From contig JAJZPX010000070.1 of assembly GCA_021811025.1 (NCBI GenBank), positions 1 through 9,270 of the forward strand: a DNA stretch of 9,270 bases, given 5' to 3'. This document shows, piece by piece, positions 5,381 through 9,270 of this stretch. The position numbers and the translations under genes are program-made. How positions within the stretch are numbered: position 1 is the first letter of the stretch; every line of letters starts with the position of its first letter. A model generated the notes under the pieces. It searched no databases. It had not been told where the DNA came from and saw only the letters and a program-made list of their open reading frames with translations. The DNA is from Actinomycetes bacterium. GTDB lineage: Bacteria; Actinomycetota; Coriobacteriia; Anaerosomatales; JAJZPX01.

Positions 5381-7536
5381 GCCGCACCGCCCTCCGCCGC
5401 ACGGATCATGGAGAGCGCGCGTTCCGCCGCCGCGCGCAGCTCGCGCGTCCGTCCCGCCCGCAACGAGCGTTGCCGGGCGATCTGCTCGAGCACGGGCACC
5501 GACTCGGCGGCGCCGATCCTGCCGAGAGCCTCGATCGCGTCGACGCGCGTCTCGGCGTCGCGATTGCCGCGACCTTCGGCGCGAGCGACGTCCTGCAGCG
5601 CCGGAACGGCTCCGCGCAGCCTCAGCACGCCGAGGTAGCGCGCCGCGAGCTGGACGTTGCCGCCGTCGTCGTCGGAGAGAGCGGACGTCAGCATCTCGCC
5701 CGCGAGCGCGTCCTTCACGCCCGCGATCGCCCTGATCGTCTCCCGCCGCACCCGCGCGTCCGAGTGCCGCAGCGTCCTCTCCAAGTACGGGAGGGTGCGC
5801 GGGTCGCGCGTCGCGCCGAGGATGCTGACGACGTTCCGGACGAAGAACCACCGTCCGTCCATGACGCGCTCGCCGAGCTCCGGGATGAACCTGTCCGCCA
5901 TCGACGAGATCATGTCGACCAGCGTCTTGCGGTTCGCCATGTCCTTCTCCTCGGCGAGTACCTCGAGAAGTGGAGTCACGGTGTTCTCGCCGAGGACCGT
6001 CAGGAGCCGTACGCAGGCCTCGCGCTCGGGCGTGTCCGGACGGTACAGCCGCATGGCGCCCGCCACGATCTTCATGCGCTCGGGCTGCGCGAGCTGGTTC
6101 ACCGCGCGCCGCAGCCTCTGCCGCTGCTCGCCGGTGAGCCCCTCGCGCCGCTCGGCCAGCAGGAAAGCCTCCGCGGCGTCGGCGGCGACCTCGAAGTCGT
6201 GACGCTCGATGAGCAGGCCGAGGTTGTCCTCGAGCATCGCCATCATGGAAGCGAACTCCACGGGGCGATCCTCGAGCGTGACGATCGTGACGAGGGCCCC
6301 AAAAATGTCGCCGTCGCTTATCCCCGCCGCGGCCTCCCGCGCGAGCTCGCCGGCGTCCGTCTCGACGCCCGCGCTCGCCACGCTCGACGCCGCGGCGTCG
6401 AGCAGCCGCAGCACGACGTCGGCGGGCCGTTCGTCGGGAGCGGGGCGCTCGCGCACGCGGAGGCGCGAGGGCGTGACCTCATCGAGCAGCGCCGCCCTGT
6501 CGTCCTCCGGCACGCCCGCGCACTCGAGCGCGTCTCCGACGGAGGCGAGCGTCTCGCGCCGGGGCGCGAAGCCGAGCGACACCAGATTGCGGACCGTCCG
6601 GATGAGCTCGGCGCGATCGCGGACGCCGAGATCGCCGCAGATGAGGCTCAAGCAGACCCGGTCCAGCGTCATCGCGCGCACGACGGCGGCCAGCCCTTCG
6701 TCGTGCCGCGCCTCCGCGATCGCCCGCGAGAGCACGTCGCGCAGGAGCGAGGGGTCGAGCGCCCCGACGCCCTCGGCCAGCCGTGCGTACACCCGCCCCC
6801 GCTCGGACGGCTCGTTGCCGCGAACGGCGCGGGCGAGCGCGGAAAGGCGATGCGCGGCGAGCGAGGGGACGCTCGCGCGGCTCGCCGCGGGAGTCGCGAG
6901 GTAGCGCGAGAGGGCGGCTGCGTCGCCGGTCAGGCGCACGAGCAGCCGCTGCGCGCGAGGCAGATGCCCGAAGGGTTCCGCGAGGACGTCATCGATCAGC
7001 TTCGCGTCGGGAGGCCACTCCTCGTCCGGCTCCTCCTCGCCGCCGGTGGCCTCCGCCTCGACGACGCGCGTCGAGACCTCCCTCACCGCGATGCCGTTCA
7101 CGCCGTTGTCCCAGAGCCGCGACTCGAACCCGCCGGACCGCGCGATCTCGACCGGCGGCACGTCGAGGAGCGACAGGAAGCGCAGCACCTCGTCGGCGGT
7201 GGTGCTGCCGTAGAAGCGCACTTCGGCCAGGCCGCGGTTGTAGAACTCGCGCGCGAAAGCCATGAAGGCCCGCTGCCCGGGATGAACGGGCAGCGTCTCG
7301 TACCACAGCCCGTCCTTCGCTACGTCGAAGCGGACCTCGGGGGAGTGCCGGAGGACCTCGTGCAGCAGCTCGAGGGTCGCTCGCGCGTTCTCGCGCGGCA
7401 CGTTGCTCGACAGCGGATACAGCTTGACGGCCTTGAACGTTATGTTGAGTTGCTTGACGAATCGCTCGACGAAAGCGGGCGCCTTCGGGCCTGTCGGCTG
7501 TCTCGCGGCCACGTCTCTCCGTCTTTCGGGCAGCAT
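5377..7536 (-). CDS. HEAT-repeat protein with an N-terminal module shared with the HD-GYP neighbour
   Basis: This is a 719-residue soluble protein with no signal peptide or membrane span. Residues about 28-157 match the N-terminal module of the downstream HD-GYP protein in order and spacing (KLYP against RFYP, VRFYG against VVFLQG, IARSGG against VERAGG, then VREVST against VRVSAV). A Glu-rich acidic linker (about 161-175) follows, then a long helical region (about 180-500). From about 500 to 715 there are HEAT-type helical pairs, for example NVVSILGATRDPRTLPYLERTL, VRRETIRAIAG, VPALQDVA and RVDAIEALGRIGAAESVPVLEQIA. Such repeats usually form a protein-binding superhelix. No catalytic motif is visible. 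The start is uncertain: ATG at 7536 is chosen, but GTG at 7548 or 7512 is possible and none has a good ribosome site. It is the first gene of the leftward cluster, and its stop overlaps the HD-GYP start by four bases. It may be an adaptor or receptor for that enzyme; this is inference. Confidence 0.85.
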   Translation of the reverse strand: MLPERRRDVAARQPTGPKAPAFVERFVKQLNITFKAVKLYPLSSNVPRENARATLELLHEVLRHSPEVRFDVAKDGLWYETLPVHPGQRAFMAFAREFYNRGLAEVRFYGSTTADEVLRFLSLLDVPPVEIARSGGFESRLWDNGVNGIAVREVSTRVVEAEATGGEEEPDEEWPPDAKLIDDVLAEPFGHLPRAQRLLVRLTGDAAALSRYLATPAASRASVPSLAAHRLSALARAVRGNEPSERGRVYARLAEGVGALDPSLLRDVLSRAIAEARHDEGLAAVVRAMTLDRVCLSLICGDLGVRDRAELIRTVRNLVSLGFAPRRETLASVGDALECAGVPEDDRAALLDEVTPSRLRVRERPAPDERPADVVLRLLDAAASSVASAGVETDAGELAREAAAGISDGDIFGALVTIVTLEDRPVEFASMMAMLEDNLGLLIERHDFEVAADAAEAFLLAERREGLTGEQRQRLRRAVNQLAQPERMKIVAGAMRLYRPDTPEREACVRLLTVLGENTVTPLLEVLAEEKDMANRKTLVDMISSMADRFIPELGERVMDGRWFFVRNVVSILGATRDPRTLPYLERTLRHSDARVRRETIRAIAGVKDALAGEMLTSALSDDDGGNVQLAARYLGVLRLRGAVPALQDVARAEGRGNRDAETRVDAIEALGRIGAAESVPVLEQIARQRSLRAGRTRELRAAAERALSMIRAAEGGAA
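5390..5395 (-). promoter_or_regulatory. Ribosome binding site GGAGGG of the HD-GYP gene, inside the HEAT gene
   Basis: GGAGGG on the minus strand lies nine bases before the GTG at 5380, within the last codons of the HEAT gene. With the GTGA stop-start overlap, it supports this start over the much longer frame that extends back to 5851. Confidence 0.65.
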
Positions 7537-7549
7537 GGACTCTCGCACG

Positions 7550-7555
7550 ATTATG
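7550..7555 (-). promoter_or_regulatory. -10 box (CATAAT) for the leftward HEAT/HD-GYP cluster
   Basis: CATAAT on the minus strand matches five of six bases of the -10 consensus and ends 13 bases before the ATG at 7536. The predicted leader is therefore very short (about 7 nt), which fits the lack of a good ribosome site. No convincing -35 element is seen, so an activator may be needed. Confidence 0.45.
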
Positions 7556-7559
7556 CAGC

Positions 7560-7570
7560 GTCCCGGGGAC
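7560..7570. promoter_or_regulatory. Palindrome GTCCC-G-GGGAC between the divergent -10 boxes
   Basis: A perfect 5-1-5 inverted repeat lies almost midway between the leftward -10 box (7550-7555) and the rightward one (7577-7582). This is where a single dimeric regulator could act on both promoters. GC-rich palindromes of this length can arise by chance in this genome, so an operator role is only a suggestion. Confidence 0.3.
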
Positions 7571-7576
7571 CGGTGC

Positions 7577-7582
7577 TATCAT
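7577..7582 (+). promoter_or_regulatory. Extended -10 box (TGC-TATCAT) for the maf-like gene
   Basis: TATCAT matches five of six -10 consensus bases and is preceded by TGC, an extended -10. The maf-like ATG (7591) begins nine bases after the start of the spacer downstream of it, so transcription would begin at or within a base or two of the start codon. There is no purine-rich ribosome site in CCCGCGCG before the ATG. Together these point to a leaderless mRNA. Confidence 0.5.
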
Positions 7583-7590
7583 CCCGCGCG

Positions 7591-8280
7591 ATGCCCGAGA
7601 ATGTCCACAGCCGCGGCCTGCTCCTGTGCTCGGCCTCACCGAGACGCCGGCGTCTTCTGGAGATGTGCGGCGTGCCGTACCGCGTCGCGTCCGTCGACCT
7701 CGAAGAGGACCTCTCGCACCGGGTCCCCCCGCCCTTGCTCGCCCAGCGCATCGCGGCGGAGAAGTCGATCGCCGCGCGTGCCGCCGAGGGGGGCGACGAG
7801 ATCGTCGTCACCTTCGACACGATCGTCGTGCTCGACGGCGAGGTGCTCGGCAAGCCGGTCGACCTAGACGACGCGCGGCGCATGCTCCGCGCGCTGTCGG
7901 GGCGCACGCACGAGGTGGTGACCGGCGTCGCGCTGCTGCCGCCCGGCGAGCGGGCGCCGTTCACGTTCGCGGTCACCACGAAGGTGCGGATGCGCGAGCT
8001 GACCGAGGACGACATCGAGCGGTGGGTGGCGAAGGGCGAGCTCCTCGGCTGCGCCGGCGCCTACAACATCGAGTCGCACCTCGCGACGGTGGAATCGACC
8101 GAGTGCTTCCAGAACGTCGCCGGCCTCCCGCTGTGCCACCTTTGGCTCGCGCTCGCGTCCGGAGCCTTCGGCGAGGTGGAAGGGCTGACGGCGCCGTGCG
8201 CGGCGTGCGAGGCGGCGCGGGGCGAGGTCTGCGAGCTCGGGCGGCGGCTGACGGAGAAGATCGCCCATCACCGCCGATAG
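7591..8280 (+). CDS. maf: Maf-family nucleoside triphosphate pyrophosphatase with a Cys-rich C-terminal tail
   Basis: This is a 229-residue cytoplasmic protein. Maf proteins hydrolyse nucleoside triphosphates, often modified or non-canonical ones, to the monophosphate and pyrophosphate, and some are linked to septum inhibition. Visible motifs are CSASPRRRRLLE (13-24), AAEKSIAAR (55-63), TFDTIVVLDGEVLGKP (74-89) with the catalytic-type Asp76, SGRTHEVVTGVAL (103-115) and LGCAGAYNIES (152-162). The GCAG...E pattern is closer to YceF (CAGSFKSE) than to YhdE (KAGAYGIQ), whereas DTIVVLDGEVL is closer to YhdE, so substrate preference cannot be called. The typical Maf fold ends near 190. The remaining 40 or so residues are an extension with Cys203-x2-Cys206-x7-Cys214, unusual for the family. 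It is transcribed alone, apparently leaderless, and its 3' end overlaps the convergent methyltransferase gene by 13 bp. Confidence 0.88.
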   Translation: MPENVHSRGLLLCSASPRRRRLLEMCGVPYRVASVDLEEDLSHRVPPPLLAQRIAAEKSIAARAAEGGDEIVVTFDTIVVLDGEVLGKPVDLDDARRMLRALSGRTHEVVTGVALLPPGERAPFTFAVTTKVRMRELTEDDIERWVAKGELLGCAGAYNIESHLATVESTECFQNVAGLPLCHLWLALASGAFGEVEGLTAPCAACEAARGEVCELGRRLTEKIAHHRR

Positions 8281-9020
8281 GCGAGCACGATCACGCTCTC
8301 GTCCTTCTCCGCCTCGAACGGCTTGCGGTCGTGGCTCCCGAAGAGCGCGATCCGGGTGAAACCGGCGTGGTCGAGCTCGTCGACCAGCACGTATGAGGGC
8401 AGCGCGGTATGGACCGAGCGCCGAGCGTTGGCGACGTCCCACGCTCCGTCGGGCGAACGCCGCAGCGTCAGGAAGTCGAAGCCGATGCCGGCGGGATCGT
8501 CGTAGTCGAGCACGCGCAGAAACACGAGCGTGCCTTCCGCCGTCTCGCGCACGACGGGCGGGACGGTGCGGATCCGCTGGTCGAGCAGCCGCTGGTGGTT
8601 CAGCAGGTGCAGCACCAGCGCGCCGCCGGGGCGAACGACCTCGGCGAAGTCCGCAAAGGCGCGCTTCAGCTCCGGCAGCCCGCCGACGTGCGGGAGCGCG
8701 TTGCCCGAGCACACGATCGCGTCCACCTGCCCGGGCACGACGTCGGCGACGTCGCCGAACGCGCCGGCGTAGATCGGCAGGTCGATGCCGGCCTCGGCCG
8801 CGTTCTTGCGCGCCTGCTCGAGCATCCCGGGGTCGGGGTCGATCGCGTAGACCGTCAGACCCCACGAGGCGAACATGAGCGACATCCTCGCGCTTCCCGC
8901 GCCGACGTCCGCCACCGTCCTCGCGTCCACCTCGTCGAACACCGCCCGGTAGAACGGCGCCTCCCGCGCGAGGCGCTTGTCCCAGTTCACGAACACGTCG
9001 TAGTCGGGAGGCTTCGGCAT
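8268..9020 (-). CDS. Class I SAM-dependent methyltransferase
   Basis: This 250-residue soluble protein has a Rossmann-type methyltransferase fold. Motif I is VADVGAGSAR (36-45), the adenosyl-binding acidic residue is Asp61 in YAIDPD, GAFGD lies at 86-90, CSGNALPHV (104-112) corresponds to motif IV, and VVRPGG (128-133) comes before a strand ending LHLLNHQR. The C-terminal third (about 150-250) is mostly strand-like and probably forms the substrate lid. The overall shape resembles small-molecule N- or O-methyltransferases, but I cannot name the substrate. The ATG at 9020 has GAGG four bases upstream, and that site overlaps the stop codon of the amidohydrolase gene, so the two are probably co-translated. 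Its 3' end overlaps the convergent maf-like gene. Confidence 0.85.
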   Translation of the reverse strand: MPKPPDYDVFVNWDKRLAREAPFYRAVFDEVDARTVADVGAGSARMSLMFASWGLTVYAIDPDPGMLEQARKNAAEAGIDLPIYAGAFGDVADVVPGQVDAIVCSGNALPHVGGLPELKRAFADFAEVVRPGGALVLHLLNHQRLLDQRIRTVPPVVRETAEGTLVFLRVLDYDDPAGIGFDFLTLRRSPDGAWDVANARRSVHTALPSYVLVDELDHAGFTRIALFGSHDRKPFEAEKDESVIVLAYRR

Positions 9021-9026
9021 CCGTCC

Positions 9027-9270
9027 TCACTCGTCCATTCGGAAGATGCGCGCCGCGTTCGCCCTCAGGATCGAGTCGCGGTCGCGGTCGGACAGGCCCA
9101 TCTCCTCGAGCGTGCGCACCTGCTGGTACTTGATCCACGCGCGATACGGCGCCGTGGTGCCGGCATCCGTCCCGAACAGCACGCGGTCGGGCCCGAGCGC
9201 CGTCAGCGCGCGCTCGAACACCTCGGCCAGCGTCATCTTCGGGACGTGGTGGTCCATCCAGTTGTTCGTG
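9027..9270 (-). CDS. Amidohydrolase family protein (Amidohydro_2, COG2159), C-terminal part only
   Basis: The last 80 codons of a leftward gene lie in the window and the frame is open to the right edge, so the start is outside. The visible part contains LAEVFERALTALGPDRVLFGTDAG followed by an ILRANAARIFRMDE ending. The FGTD strand supplies the conserved metal-site Asp of the amidohydrolase TIM barrel, and the N-A-x-R-I-F helix is the usual C-terminus of COG2159 proteins. These enzymes hydrolyse or decarboxylate small organic substrates. The particular substrate cannot be told from this fragment. The ATG at 9257 is internal, since upstream in-frame codons (TNNW) continue without a stop. The stop lies six bases before the methyltransferase ATG, indicating one operon. 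Confidence 0.8.
   Translation of the reverse strand, partial: TNNWMDHHVPKMTLAEVFERALTALGPDRVLFGTDAGTTAPYRAWIKYQQVRTLEEMGLSDRDRDSILRANAARIFRMDE

Noticed and set aside
1218..5402. Very long minus-strand open frame of 1394 codons
   Set aside because: It runs across both the UPF0182 and HD-GYP genes in another frame, is extremely Arg/Ala/Gly-rich and low in hydrophobic residues, and has no recognisable domain. It is a by-product of high GC at third codon positions.
2387..5638. Plus-strand open frame of 1083 codons antisense to the cluster
   Set aside because: It has His/Arg/Asp/Val-rich composition typical of the antisense of GC-rich genes and spans three real genes and their gaps. There is no ribosome site or family similarity.
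5206..8280. Plus-strand frame of 1024 codons ending in the maf-like gene
   Set aside because: Only the last 229 residues from ATG 7591 are Maf. The rest is antisense to the HEAT and HD-GYP genes and crosses the divergent promoter region.

Overview
The window looks like chromosome from a GC-rich bacterium. I think it is an actinomycete-type lineage (Actinomycetota), on three grounds: a full-length UPF0182 (COG1615) membrane protein, heavy use of GTG starts, and start codons lying almost on top of their -10 boxes, as in leaderless genes. A Coriobacteriia-like environmental lineage is possible, but this is inference and the sequence alone cannot settle it. There are no transposases, CRISPR arrays, tRNAs, rRNAs or phage genes.

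Layout from left to right. Positions 1-39 hold what may be the first codons of a leftward gene leaving the window. A strong leftward terminator (88-120) follows, then a small secreted RlpA-type double-psi beta-barrel protein (145-675, minus). Next is a 445-bp gene-free stretch (676-1120) with nested inverted repeats, a plausible leftward promoter and an 11-nt direct repeat. From 7536 down to 1121 there is a leftward cluster of three genes: a HEAT-repeat protein (719 aa), an HD-GYP cyclic-di-GMP phosphodiesterase-type protein (471 aa, overlapping the HEAT gene by 4 nt) and the UPF0182 membrane protein (922 aa, after a 75-nt hairpin-rich gap). A compact divergent promoter region (7537-7590) separates this cluster from a rightward Maf-family nucleotide pyrophosphatase gene (7591-8280). 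That gene meets a leftward class I SAM methyltransferase (8268-9020) tail to tail with a 13-bp overlap. The methyltransferase is coupled to an upstream metal-dependent amidohydrolase that is cut off by the right edge (9027-9270).

How the genes may work together. The HEAT and HD-GYP proteins are translationally coupled and, on reading, share an N-terminal module of about 130 residues (HD-GYP about 25-155, HEAT about 28-157). I propose that they are two outputs built on one sensory or interaction domain, one enzymatic and one a protein-binding scaffold, and that they form a signalling pair. This is the most interesting point in the window. The UPF0182 protein may share their transcript, but its function is unknown. 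RlpA and Maf are both cell-envelope or division-associated families, but nothing here ties them mechanistically. I found no clear new defence, mobile or biosynthetic system. Most of the window is ordinary housekeeping DNA.
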